Source: Bacillota bacterium
GTDB taxonomy: Bacteria; Bacillota_I; Bacilli_A; RF39; UBA660
Reading direction: 5' to 3'
Length of the DNA stretch: 6,341 bases
Assembly (NCBI GenBank): GCA_018381595.1
Contig: JAGZRP010000045.1
Span: 1-6,341 of the forward strand
Shown: positions 1-6,174 of the stretch, piece by piece
Layout of the letters: each line of letters starts with the position of its first letter
Numbering within the stretch: position 1 is the first letter of the stretch
Position numbers and translations under genes: made by a program
The notes under the pieces: generated by a model
Databases searched by the model: none
The model's input: only the letters and a program-made list of their open reading frames with translations
Told to the model about the DNA's origin: nothing

Positions 1-387
1 TACAAGAACGTCGCCCATACCTTTTTCTTTTAACATTTCCTCTGTTCCATGATCGCGACAGCCAATTTTTCCAAATTGACTTAAAAATGTTTTTGTATAC
101 CCATCTAAAAATTGGTATCCTCTTCTAGTAATCAAGTCATTTTCTGTAAAATGCATTGATAAAAGTAATGGGTGAATGTAAGGAGAAAATGGAAAATGAT
201 ATTTTTTATGTAAATACCATCCATTCATAATAGTAGCCACATATTCTTTCTTTTTTGGAATGAATTCATCCATAGCTTCCCTATCAATTACATAGTCTAC
301 TTGTGGTAAAAACTTCATTGCTGCATAACTCTGAATGTCATCACCGAGATTATCTGTATTTTTATACAGTAATAAGCCATATTTCAT
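1..387 (-). CDS. polysaccharide pyruvyl transferase family protein, N-terminal part (cut by window edge)
   Basis: Reading leftward from ATG 387-385, the frame stays open for 129 codons and runs off the window at position 1, so only the N-terminal part is present. The protein starts MKYGLLLYKNTDNLGDDIQS. The N-x-GDD element near residues 12-16 and the GCRDHGTEEML element near residues 110-120 match the start and the G-x-RD-x-x-T region of the polysaccharide pyruvyl transferase family (PF04230). Known members add ketal pyruvate to sugars of cell-wall or exopolysaccharides. Many relatives encoded outside polysaccharide clusters have unproven substrates, so the donor and acceptor here are unknown. 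There is no signal peptide or membrane segment in the visible part, which suggests a cytosolic protein. Upstream, an AAGAAAGA stretch (405-398) is a weak ribosome binding site about 10 nt before the ATG, and a TATAAT-type promoter lies just beyond. The gene is divergent from the ABC operon. Family call is fairly sure; function is not. Confidence 0.8.
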   Translation of the reverse strand, partial: MKYGLLLYKNTDNLGDDIQSYAAMKFLPQVDYVIDREAMDEFIPKKKEYVATIMNGWYLHKKYHFPFSPYIHPLLLSMHFTENDLITRRGYQFLDGYTKTFLSQFGKIGCRDHGTEEMLKEKGMGDVLV

Positions 388-417
388 ATTATCACAATCT
401 TTCTTATATACAACTTC

Positions 418-444
418 ATTATAACATATTTTTCCCAATTTCAA
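418..444 (-). promoter_or_regulatory. sigma-A-type promoter for the pyruvyl transferase-like gene
   Basis: On the minus strand there is a perfect TATAAT at 423-418. A TTGAAA at 444-439 lies 15 bp upstream; shifting the -35 box by one base to TTTGAA gives a 16-bp spacer. The predicted start of transcription is near 411, giving an untranslated leader of about 24 nt before ATG 387. The -10 box is strong and well placed. The -35 spacing is slightly short, so its exact position is uncertain. Confidence 0.55.
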
Positions 445-460
445 ATAAAAAACAAGGCTT

Positions 461-489
461 TTGTCCTTACTCCTTATAAGAATTAGAAT
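461..489 (+). promoter_or_regulatory. promoter of the ABC importer operon, with internal palindrome
   Basis: TTGTCC at 461-466 and TAGAAT at 484-489 are separated by 17 bp, a standard sigma-A layout with four and five consensus matches. Transcription would begin near 496, about 23 nt before TTG 519. The leader is therefore too short to hold a riboswitch. An alternative -10 (TATACT, 489-494) lacks a convincing -35. Between the boxes is the 8-bp palindrome CTTATAAG (473-480), and TCCTTA occurs twice (464-469 and 471-476). These could form an operator, but no regulator gene is present to support that. Confidence 0.45.
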
Positions 490-502
490 ATACTAACAGT
501 GA

Positions 503-521
503 AGAAAGGGGTATGTGTTTG
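503..521 (+). promoter_or_regulatory. ribosome binding site that selects TTG 519 as the start of the binding-protein gene
   Basis: A GAAAGGGG run ends at 511. The ATG at 513 lies only one base after it, too close for initiation. The in-frame TTG at 519 is 7 nt downstream, the normal distance. TTG starts are common in low-GC Gram-positives. The resulting N terminus, MKKFIIPL, has the usual basic start of a secreted or membrane-anchored protein. Confidence 0.65.
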
Positions 522-1514
522 AAAAAATTTATCATTCCATTAATATGTCTTGCAATTATATTAGTTGGTGTTGTTACTTACTTTTTTACAAATCAAAAAG
601 ATTCTGATTTAAAATCAGTAAAAGTAGCAGAAGTAACTCACAGTATTTTTTATGCACCACAATATGTTGCCAAACAATTAGGATATTTTGAAGAAGAAGG
701 CTTAGATGTTGAATTTATTTTAACACCAGGTGCTGATAAAGTAACTGCTAGTGTTTTATCTGGAGATGTAAATATTGGTCTTGCTGGTAGTGAAGCAACC
801 ATTTATGTTTATAATCAAGGAGAAAAAGACTATTTAGTCAATTTTGCAGCTTTAACAAAAAGAGATGGCAGCTTTATTGTTGCACGTAAGGATTACAAAA
901 ATTTTAAATTATCAGATATGAAAGGATCTCATGTCATTGCTGGAAGAGCTGGCGGTATGCCTGAAATGACGTTTGAATGGGCTTTAAAACAAAATGGCGT
1001 TGATCCAAAAAAAGATTTAAATGTTGATACCAGTATTGCATTCGCTGCAATGAGTGGAGCATTTATAGGAAATCAAGGAGATTTTGTTAATCTATTTGAA
1101 CCAAACGCATTACAATTAGAAAAACAAGGATATGGTCATGTTGTCGCATCTTTAGGAGAACTTGGTGGGGTTGTTCCTTATACGGCTTATCATGCAAAAA
1201 AAAGTTATATAGAAAAAAATCCAGATGTGATCGAAGGATATTCAAAAGCAATACAAAAAGGTATTGATTATGTAAAAGCACATTCTGATGAAGAAATTGC
1301 AAAAGTAATCTTACCTGAATTTCCTGACACATCATTAGATGATGTTACTAAAATCGTAAAAAGATACCGTGGTATCGACTCATGGTTTGATACGACATAC
1401 ATCGAAAAGAAAGATTTTGAGCATATCGAAGAAATTATGGAAAGTGCAAATCAGTTAGAAAAAAGAGTTCCATATGAAAAACTAGTAGATACTACATTTG
1501 CAAAGAAAAAATAA
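519..1514 (+). CDS. ABC importer substrate-binding protein, NMT1/SsuA/ThiY-like
   Basis: This is the extracytoplasmic binding component of the importer completed by the next two genes. From TTG 519 it has 331 residues. Residues 4-23 form one hydrophobic segment after KK, followed by a polar linker (NQKDSD) and then the mature fold. Typical features of the NMT1/THI5 and SsuA family (PF09084, PF13379) are visible: the YAPQYVAKQLGYFEEEGLDV region at residues 45-64, then a VLSGDVNIGLAGSEA-type stretch. Relatives bind nitrate, alkanesulfonates, taurine, thiamine pyrimidine precursors or riboflavin, and sequence alone does not choose among them. The only cysteine in the signal region (C10) is preceded by P-L-I and sits inside the hydrophobic core, so it is not a lipobox. 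The protein is probably held by an uncleaved helix, whereas most Gram-positive binding proteins are lipoproteins. Its stop overlaps the next start as TAATG. Class is secure; substrate is unknown. Confidence 0.88.
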   Translation: MKKFIIPLICLAIILVGVVTYFFTNQKDSDLKSVKVAEVTHSIFYAPQYVAKQLGYFEEEGLDVEFILTPGADKVTASVLSGDVNIGLAGSEATIYVYNQGEKDYLVNFAALTKRDGSFIVARKDYKNFKLSDMKGSHVIAGRAGGMPEMTFEWALKQNGVDPKKDLNVDTSIAFAAMSGAFIGNQGDFVNLFEPNALQLEKQGYGHVVASLGELGGVVPYTAYHAKKSYIEKNPDVIEGYSKAIQKGIDYVKAHSDEEIAKVILPEFPDTSLDDVTKIVKRYRGIDSWFDTTYIEKKDFEHIEEIMESANQLEKRVPYEKLVDTTFAKKK

Positions 1515-2260
1515 TGAAAAAAATATTAAAAATTAAAAATTTAAAAAAGATATATCATACCAAAAGAGGAGAAACATTAGCCATTAAAAATGTTTCTTTT
1601 GAATTAGAAGAAGGAGAATTTATTGCAATTGTAGGTCCTAGTGGCTGTGGAAAATCAACCATTCTTTCCATACTTTGTGACTTATTACAAAAATCCGATG
1701 GAGTTATCGAAAAAGATAATGACATTCGCTTTGGATACATGTTACAACAAGATAGTTTATTTTCTTGGTTAACCATTTATAAAAATTGTCTCATCGGTCT
1801 AGAAATTAATAAAACAGCAACCAAAGAAAATAAAAACCATGTTTTAAAATTATTAAAAACTTATGGGCTTGAAGAATTTGTTCATAGTTATCCAATGAAT
1901 TTATCAGGCGGAATGCGTCAACGCGTTGCTTTAATTAGAACGCTTGCTACAAAACCAGATATTCTATTATTAGATGAACCATTCTCAGCTCTTGACTATC
2001 AATCGAGACTTGCTGTCTCTGATGATGTTTATCAAATCATAAAAAAGGAAAAAAAGAGTGCAATCATGGTAACACATGATCTTGCCGAAGCAATTAGTAT
2101 GGCAGATCGTATTATTGTGTTATCAAAACGTCCATGCGAGATTAAAAACATTCACAAAATTCACTTTGAAAATCGGAAAACACCAATTGAAAATAGAAAG
2201 TGTAAAGAATTTGCGAAGTATTATGATGAAATTTGGAAGGAGATCGATTTCCATGTATAG
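1514..2260 (+). CDS. ABC importer ATPase, nitrate/sulfonate/taurine type
   Basis: This 248-residue cytosolic ATPase powers import through the adjacent permease. The motifs occur in the normal order: Walker A GPSGCGKST (41-49), Q-loop at Q78/Q79, ABC signature LSGGM (130-134), Walker B ILLLDE (150-155), D-loop SALD (158-161) and H-loop H188 in VTHD. All catalytic residues are present, so it should be active. It resembles the SsuB/TauB/NrtD group, and its C terminus (YDEIWKEIDFHV) is a tail seen in Firmicutes members of that group. The ATG shares one base with the stop of the binding-protein gene (TAATG, 1512-1516), and there is no clear ribosome binding site of its own (the upstream bases are mostly A). 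Translation therefore probably depends on stop-restart coupling. The 3' end overlaps the permease gene by 8 nt. Substrate follows that of the binding protein and is unknown. Confidence 0.93.
   Translation: MKKILKIKNLKKIYHTKRGETLAIKNVSFELEEGEFIAIVGPSGCGKSTILSILCDLLQKSDGVIEKDNDIRFGYMLQQDSLFSWLTIYKNCLIGLEINKTATKENKNHVLKLLKTYGLEEFVHSYPMNLSGGMRQRVALIRTLATKPDILLLDEPFSALDYQSRLAVSDDVYQIIKKEKKSAIMVTHDLAEAISMADRIIVLSKRPCEIKNIHKIHFENRKTPIENRKCKEFAKYYDEIWKEIDFHV
2235..2255 (+). promoter_or_regulatory. ribosome binding site that selects ATG 2253 as the permease start
   Basis: AAGGAG at 2237-2242 lies inside the ATPase gene, 10 nt before ATG 2253. The open frame extends further upstream to 2076, but that part overlaps the conserved C-terminal portion of the ATPase, has no binding site, and encodes a basic sequence without membrane character. 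ATG 2253 is therefore the start. Confidence 0.8.
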
Positions 2261-3041
2261 TCAAGAACATCGTCTCTTTTTAAAAAAGATTAAACGTACT
2301 ACTTTAAAAACTCGCTTAACTCAAATATTAATTCTCGCTTTTTTCCTCATTTTATGGCAATTTGCTGCTGATAAAGGATATATTAATACATTTATATCCT
2401 CTAGTCCAAAAAGAGTTGTAGATACCATTATTAGCTTAATAAACCAAGGTACATTGTGGGGTCATATTTGGATTACTACATATGAGACAATTCTTAGTTT
2501 TACCATTGGTACTGGATTAGGCTGGATGATTGCTACATTACTATGGTGGTTTCCTTTTCTAGCAAAAGTAATGGACCCATATCTAACCATTTTAAACAGT
2601 TTACCAAAAGTTGCTTTAGGACCAATTATTATTATATGGGCTGGGGCCGGTAAAAATTCTATTATCATCATGGCACTACTAATTTCTGTTATCATAACTA
2701 TCATCAATGTTTATCAAGGGTTTTCAGAAACTGATCCACATAAAATTAAATTACTCGAATCATTTCGAGCATCAAAAACACAAATATACTTTAAATTAAT
2801 TATGCCTAGTAGTTTACAAACAATTATGAATGCATTAAAAATTAATGTCAGTATGTCTTTAATTGGTGTTATTATGGGAGAATTTTTAGTATCAAAAGAA
2901 GGTATTGGCTATTTAATCATGTATGGTTCTCAAGTATTTAATTTAGACTTAGTAGTAGCTGGTATTTTTATATTATGTATTGTCGCAACCATTATGTATT
3001 ATATGGTAATTTATCTCGAAAAGAAATTAATCAAAAACTAA
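2253..3041 (+). CDS. ABC importer permease, nitrate/sulfonate/taurine type
   Basis: This is the integral membrane component of the importer, 262 residues from ATG 2253. After a basic N terminus there are hydrophobic segments at about 24-39, 77-97, 110-130, 136-154, 199-213 and 233-255, consistent with the usual six-helix BPD_transp_1 fold (PF00528) of SsuC/TauC-like permeases. The conserved NSLPKVALGPI stretch (115-125) and the late MGEFLVSKEGIGYLI stretch (208-222) are typical of this class. The cytoplasmic coupling loop that docks on the ATPase falls at about 166-185 and ends in the conserved proline P185. The glycine expected in its EAA-x3-G core appears to be R172 and the EAA positions read KLL, so the loop is diverged. 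The gene overlaps the ATPase gene by 8 nt in another frame and is the last gene of the operon. A strong hairpin terminator begins 5 nt after its stop. Confidence 0.92.
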   Translation: MYSQEHRLFLKKIKRTTLKTRLTQILILAFFLILWQFAADKGYINTFISSSPKRVVDTIISLINQGTLWGHIWITTYETILSFTIGTGLGWMIATLLWWFPFLAKVMDPYLTILNSLPKVALGPIIIIWAGAGKNSIIIMALLISVIITIINVYQGFSETDPHKIKLLESFRASKTQIYFKLIMPSSLQTIMNALKINVSMSLIGVIMGEFLVSKEGIGYLIMYGSQVFNLDLVVAGIFILCIVATIMYYMVIYLEKKLIKN

Positions 3042-3045
3042 CTAC

Positions 3046-3083
3046 AAAAAAGAATAGACATATTTTATCGTCTATTCTTTTTT
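3046..3083. terminator. bidirectional rho-independent terminator between convergent operons
   Basis: The arms 3046-3059 and 3070-3083 are perfect 14-bp complements (AAAAAAGAATAGAC and its reverse complement) around a 10-nt loop. The stem ends in A6 on one side and T6 on the other, so it gives a hairpin plus U-tract when transcribed from either strand. It ends the plus-strand ABC operon (stop at 3041) and the minus-strand COG2426 gene (stop at 3111). Confidence 0.9.
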
Positions 3084-3110
3084 AGTAATTCAATTTCATT
3101 TTTATATATT

Positions 3111-3626
3111 TTACGAAATAACGGTTCCAAGAACACCAAATGATAATATCATCATGATTAGTCCCGCAATAAATACTCCAAAAATCGTTGCTAGTAATGC
3201 TTTCTTTTTATCCATATTTATCATTGCTGCTACTAATGCTCCAGTCCAACCACCTGTTCCAGGAAGTGGAATTGCTACAAATAAAAGTAAACCCCAAAAC
3301 TCATATTTTGTAACTTCCTCTTTTTTAGAAAGTGCTTTATTTTCTAATTTTTCAACCGTTCCTTTTAACAGCTTTGTTTTTTTCAATCTATTAAAAATCG
3401 GTGTAATAAACCAAATAATAAATGGAAGTGGTAAAATATTTCCAATAAAACAAATCAGGAAACTTTTAAACGGTTCCAAATCTAATAAAGATGCAGCAAT
3501 TAAGCCACCTCTTAATTCTAAAATAGGAAGTAATGAAATGAGAAATACAATGATTTCTCTTCCAAAAGGAATATGTCTCATCCCATCAAATATAGAAACT
3601 AATTGATGGACTAATTTTTCTGCCAT
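3111..3626 (-). CDS. COG2426 small membrane protein (putative small multidrug export protein family)
   Basis: This is a predicted integral membrane protein of 171 residues from ATG 3626. It matches the family PF06695/COG2426, named 'putative small multidrug export protein' with little functional proof, so drug export should not be assumed. Recognisable elements are PILELRGG (34-41) within the first hydrophobic region, GNILPLPF (62-69) in the next, a charged cytosol-like stretch at about 79-107, and IPLPGTGGWTGAL (119-131). A last hydrophobic segment follows near 145-168. An in-frame ATG at 3638 would add four residues, but it has no ribosome binding site, whereas GGAG at 3636-3633 is 6 nt before ATG 3626. 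The gene lies downstream of tsaD in the same direction, after a terminator-like hairpin, so it may be expressed only by readthrough. It ends at the bidirectional terminator shared with the ABC operon. Confidence 0.85.
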   Translation of the reverse strand: MAEKLVHQLVSIFDGMRHIPFGREIIVFLISLLPILELRGGLIAASLLDLEPFKSFLICFIGNILPLPFIIWFITPIFNRLKKTKLLKGTVEKLENKALSKKEEVTKYEFWGLLLFVAIPLPGTGGWTGALVAAMINMDKKKALLATIFGVFIAGLIMMILSFGVLGTVIS

Positions 3627-3643
3627 ACGATTCTCCATTCTAT

Positions 3644-3685
3644 AAGAAAAAGCAAAGATTCTAATTTAAAGAATCATTTGCTTTT
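3644..3685 (-). terminator. rho-independent terminator-like hairpin on the tsaD stop codon
   Basis: Read on the minus strand, the arm at 3685-3670 (AAAAGCAAATGATTCT) pairs with the arm at 3662-3648 (AGAATCTTTGCTTTT). This gives 15 base pairs with one bulged base (position 3676) and a 7-nt loop. A TTTTTCTT tract follows at 3651-3644. The hairpin includes the last codons and the TAG (3663-3661) of tsaD, and ends only about 8 nt before the ribosome binding site of the next gene. Confidence 0.75.
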
Positions 3686-4665
3686 GCATTTAAATCAAGA
3701 CCTGCTCTTCTACCTTTTTGATAAGCAAAATATCCAGCTGCCCCAATCATTGCTGCATTATCTGTACAATATTTCATTTCTGGTACAACTAAATGAATAT
3801 TTTTTTCTTTACATAAAATTTGTAATCGTTCTCGAATTCCAGAATTTGCTGCAACTCCTCCTGCTACAATCAAACGATTTACATGATATTCTTCCAATGC
3901 TTTCATTGTTTTTTTCGTTAATATTTCTACCACTCGATTTTGAAAAGAACAAGCTAAGTCTTCTTTTCGAATCACATTCCCACGTTGTTCTTCATTGTGA
4001 CTTAAATTAATGACCGCACTTTTTAAACCACTAAAACTAAAATCATAAGATTCATCATCCAGTGGTAATGGCAAATCATAAGTATCTTTTCCCATATGGG
4101 CAAGCTTGTCTACTCTAGGTCCTCCAGGATACGGTAAATCGATAACACGTGCTACCTTATCATATGCTTCTCCTACTGCATCATCTAAAGTTCCTCCAAT
4201 TTTTTCAAAAGAATAATCTTCTTTCATATAAATTAACTCTGTATGCCCCCCACTTACAACAAGTGCTATTAAAGGAAACTGCATTTCTTCTACTAAATTA
4301 TTGGCGTAGATATGACCTGCGATATGATGTACTGGAACAAGTGGCTTATGATATAAATAAGCAAGTGTTTTTGCTGCCTGAACACCAACTAACAATGAGC
4401 CAATCAATCCTGGACCATAAGTTACTGCAATCGCATCAATATCATCCATAGTCATATTCGCTTTTTTTAAACATTCCTCAATAACAATTGTAATGCTTTC
4501 AATATGATGACGACTAGCAACCTCTGGGACAACCCCACCAAATAATTTATGAATATCGATTTGTGTCAAAACAACTGTTGCAATTTCTTCGCGTCCGTCA
4601 CGAATAATAGAAACACTTGTTTCATCACAACTTGATTCAAATGCTAATATATGAACTGATTTCAT
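3661..4665 (-). CDS. tsaD: tRNA N6-adenosine threonylcarbamoyltransferase TsaD (Kae1/Qri7 family)
   Basis: TsaD transfers the threonylcarbamoyl group from threonylcarbamoyl-AMP to A37 of tRNAs that read ANN codons, making t6A, in a cytosolic complex with TsaB and TsaE. The protein has 334 residues, the usual length. ESSCDETS (10-17) opens the ASKHA fold. H114 and H118 in HHIAGH are the expected metal ligands. VSGGHT (137-142) and D302 in [10 protein letters not shown] complete the nucleotide and metal site, so no key residue is missing. The start ATG 4665 is preceded by AAAGGAAG (4680-4673) with a 7-nt spacer, located inside the end of the acetyltransferase gene. Only one base (4666) separates that gene's stop from this ATG, so the pair is likely translationally coupled. 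The 3' end carries a terminator-like hairpin. The product is expected to be essential or nearly so in most bacteria. Confidence 0.97.
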   Translation of the reverse strand: MKSVHILAFESSCDETSVSIIRDGREEIATVVLTQIDIHKLFGGVVPEVASRHHIESITIVIEECLKKANMTMDDIDAIAVTYGPGLIGSLLVGVQAAKTLAYLYHKPLVPVHHIAGHIYANNLVEEMQFPLIALVVSGGHTELIYMKEDYSFEKIGGTLDDAVGEAYDKVARVIDLPYPGGPRVDKLAHMGKDTYDLPLPLDDESYDFSFSGLKSAVINLSHNEEQRGNVIRKEDLACSFQNRVVEILTKKTMKALEEYHVNRLIVAGGVAANSGIRERLQILCKEKNIHLVVPEMKYCTDNAAMIGAAGYFAYQKGRRAGLDLNAKANDSLN

Positions 4666-4666
4666 A

Positions 4667-5083
4667 CTACAACTTCCTTTCCATCAAAATTGCATCACAA
4701 TCTTGATAATAATTTTTTCTTTTTGCAACCCCTTGAAAACCATAAGCCTGATATAAAGAAATAGCCTCTTCATTATCTTCGCGAACTTCTAGTGTCATAT
4801 TTTCACACTGATTTAACTTACAATCATTTATGAAACAATTTAATAATTCTTTTGCAATTCCCATACGTCGATATTCTTCTAAAACAAAGATATCATCTAA
4901 TTCTGCTTTTTCATAATAAATGGAATATTGGATATAAGCAACAACAGTTTGTTCCTTCATATAAACAAAATAATGCGAAAAACGATTATTTGAAATTTCT
5001 TCTAACGTTATCTTACGCTTATGGAACAAAAAAAGAAGTTGATTAAAACTTTCTAAGTTTTCTTCGTTGATTGGAATAATCAT
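4667..5083 (-). CDS. rimI: GNAT N-acetyltransferase, RimI-type (ribosomal protein bS18-alanine N-acetyltransferase)
   Basis: This is a GNAT-family acetyl-CoA-dependent acetyltransferase of 138 residues. The acetyl-CoA pyrophosphate-binding motif is R72-R-M-G-I-A77, within the [17 protein letters not shown] segment. The later [19 protein letters not shown] stretch (98-116), the RKNYY motif and the DA-x-x-M ending are characteristic of RimI, which acetylates the N-terminal alanine of ribosomal protein S18 in E. coli. In Firmicutes the gene between tsaB and tsaD is routinely called RimI, but its physiological substrate is less well proven there. It starts inside tsaB as a 4-nt ATGA overlap (5083-5080) with no clear ribosome binding site, so it probably depends on translation of tsaB. 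It ends one base before tsaD. The symbol rests on both motif and gene order. Confidence 0.88.
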   Translation of the reverse strand: MIIPINEENLESFNQLLFLFHKRKITLEEISNNRFSHYFVYMKEQTVVAYIQYSIYYEKAELDDIFVLEEYRRMGIAKELLNCFINDCKLNQCENMTLEVREDNEEAISLYQAYGFQGVAKRKNYYQDCDAILMERKL

Positions 5084-5712
5084 ACAGCACGCTCTAAATT
5101 CTCTTCTGCTTCTGTCTTTTTCAAATATTCTGGTTTTACTGCATGTGGATTTAAACTCTCTTTTGTATCATTTTTTTCAATCACCCTAAGTAAATTAGGC
5201 TCAGGAATTTCTACTTTTACGCCATTAATCTCATCATAACTTACAAAAGTGACCGTCCCATTCAATGCATTTACTTGATGCTTTAATTCTTCGATAGTAA
5301 TATATTGATCTTCAATCACTGTATTTAAATTACCGTCATATACACCTGCATATACAGACTTTCTTCTTGCATCAATCATTGGCACAATAAATTCAGTTTC
5401 TACTGGTGTACTAGACATCCACTGTAATTCTGAAATTACCTTAATCCTTTTGTGCAATGCCCATGCATATGTTTTCGCAATCGTAACTCCAATACGTATT
5501 CCTGTAAATGAACCAGGTCCATTTACAACATTAATTTCATCAATCTCATTCACATCAATATTTGTCTCTTGAAACATAGCATCAATCATAGGAAAAATAC
5601 GAACAGATAATTGATTATCATTCATTTCATTAATTTCATAAATAATCTTACCATCTTCATATAATCCTAATACAATACGGCTCGCAGCAGTATCTATAAA
5701 AAGTTTTCTCAT
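5080..5712 (-). CDS. tsaB: tRNA threonylcarbamoyladenosine biosynthesis protein TsaB (YeaZ family)
   Basis: TsaB is the non-catalytic ASKHA-fold paralogue of TsaD. It dimerises with TsaD and, with TsaE, forms the t6A-transferring complex. The N-terminal LFIDTA segment and the diagnostic GPGSFTGIR motif (65-73), followed by an amphipathic A-K-T-Y-A-W-A-L helix, are clear. From ATG 5712 it has 210 residues, a little short but within the family's range. The frame is open upstream to a GTG at 5727, which would add five residues. However, GAGG at 5723-5720 is placed 7 nt before ATG 5712, and that ATG gives the typical MRKLFIDTA start and a 4-nt ATGA overlap with tsaE (5712-5709). Both ends of the gene therefore use ATGA junctions, a sign of tight co-translation with tsaE and rimI. 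Confidence 0.95.
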   Translation of the reverse strand: MRKLFIDTAASRIVLGLYEDGKIIYEINEMNDNQLSVRIFPMIDAMFQETNIDVNEIDEINVVNGPGSFTGIRIGVTIAKTYAWALHKRIKVISELQWMSSTPVETEFIVPMIDARRKSVYAGVYDGNLNTVIEDQYITIEELKHQVNALNGTVTFVSYDEINGVKVEIPEPNLLRVIEKNDTKESLNPHAVKPEYLKKTEAEENLERAV

Positions 5713-6158
5713 AGTACAGCCTCGCACAACTCCTCATATTTTCTTCCATGAGGTTTTAAAACAATCACACGAGAATTTTCTCCTACTACTTTAAATTTAA
5801 TATCCAATCTCTCTTCAGGTAAAATATCACGGATCGTATCAGCCCATTCAATGACAACGACTCCACCTTTTGTAAAATATTCTTCTATTCCTGTTCCATC
5901 CACATTTCCATTTAAACGATATACATCCATATGGTATAGCGGAAGTTCTCCATCATACTCTTTTATAATTGTAAAAGTTGGAGAAGTAATATTTTCTTTT
6001 ATTCCTAATGCATTAGCAATTCCTTTTGTGAATACCGTTTTCCCACTTCCTAATTCACCATCTAAGCAAATAATCATATTAGGAAACTTTTCAGACTCAA
6101 AATTCTGCGCTAATTCAATTGTATCAATTTCATTTCTTGTTGTTACTTTAAATTCCAT
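5709..6158 (-). CDS. tsaE: tRNA threonylcarbamoyladenosine biosynthesis ATPase TsaE (YjeE family)
   Basis: TsaE is the small P-loop ATPase that binds the TsaB-TsaD dimer and is needed for repeated cycles of t6A formation. From ATG 6158 the protein has 149 residues, the normal length. It shows Walker A GELGSGKT (34-41), the SPTFTI switch-like region (59-64), HMDVYRL (76-82) and the IEWAD motif with E104-W105. All of these are conserved in the family. The open frame reaches back to a TTG at 6203 and also holds an ATG at 6170. Neither has a suitably spaced ribosome binding site, and the start of transcription predicted near 6168 excludes the TTG. GGTGAT at 6168-6163, 4 nt before ATG 6158, fits the 16S rRNA tail. 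It is the first gene of the operon and overlaps tsaB by 4 nt. Confidence 0.95.
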   Translation of the reverse strand: MEFKVTTRNEIDTIELAQNFESEKFPNMIICLDGELGSGKTVFTKGIANALGIKENITSPTFTIIKEYDGELPLYHMDVYRLNGNVDGTGIEEYFTKGGVVVIEWADTIRDILPEERLDIKFKVVGENSRVIVLKPHGRKYEELCEAVL

Positions 6159-6168
6159 TTCTATCACC
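6156..6168 (-). promoter_or_regulatory. ribosome binding site that selects ATG 6158 as the tsaE start
   Basis: GGTGAT (6168-6163) matches the 3' part of the extended Shine-Dalgarno AAGGAGGTGAT. With four bases before ATG 6158, it aligns at the standard distance. This trims 15 residues from the longest frame and yields the usual TsaE N terminus (MEFKV). Confidence 0.6.
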
Positions 6169-6174
6169 ATTCCT

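Noticed and set aside
490..518. Possible riboswitch (TPP or similar) ahead of the importer operon
   Set aside because: The predicted leader is about 23 nt and holds only a ribosome binding site, so no aptamer can fit. The DNA further upstream belongs to the opposite promoter.
513..518. ATG 513 as the start of the binding-protein gene
   Set aside because: It is one base from the GAAAGGGG binding site, too close for initiation. TTG 519 has a 7-nt spacing.
2076..2252. Upstream extension of the permease open frame (59 more residues)
   Set aside because: It overlaps the conserved end of the ATPase gene, has no ribosome binding site and no membrane character. ATG 2253 has AAGGAG at a workable distance.
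3154..3606. Plus-strand open frame of 150 codons opposite the COG2426 gene
   Set aside because: It is antisense to a recognisable family member, lies just after a terminator with no promoter or binding site, and its product lacks any motif.
3678..4451. Two plus-strand open frames opposite tsaD (3678-4010 and 4149-4451)
   Set aside because: Both are leucine/histidine/glutamine-rich shadows of the tsaD reading frame without initiation signals.
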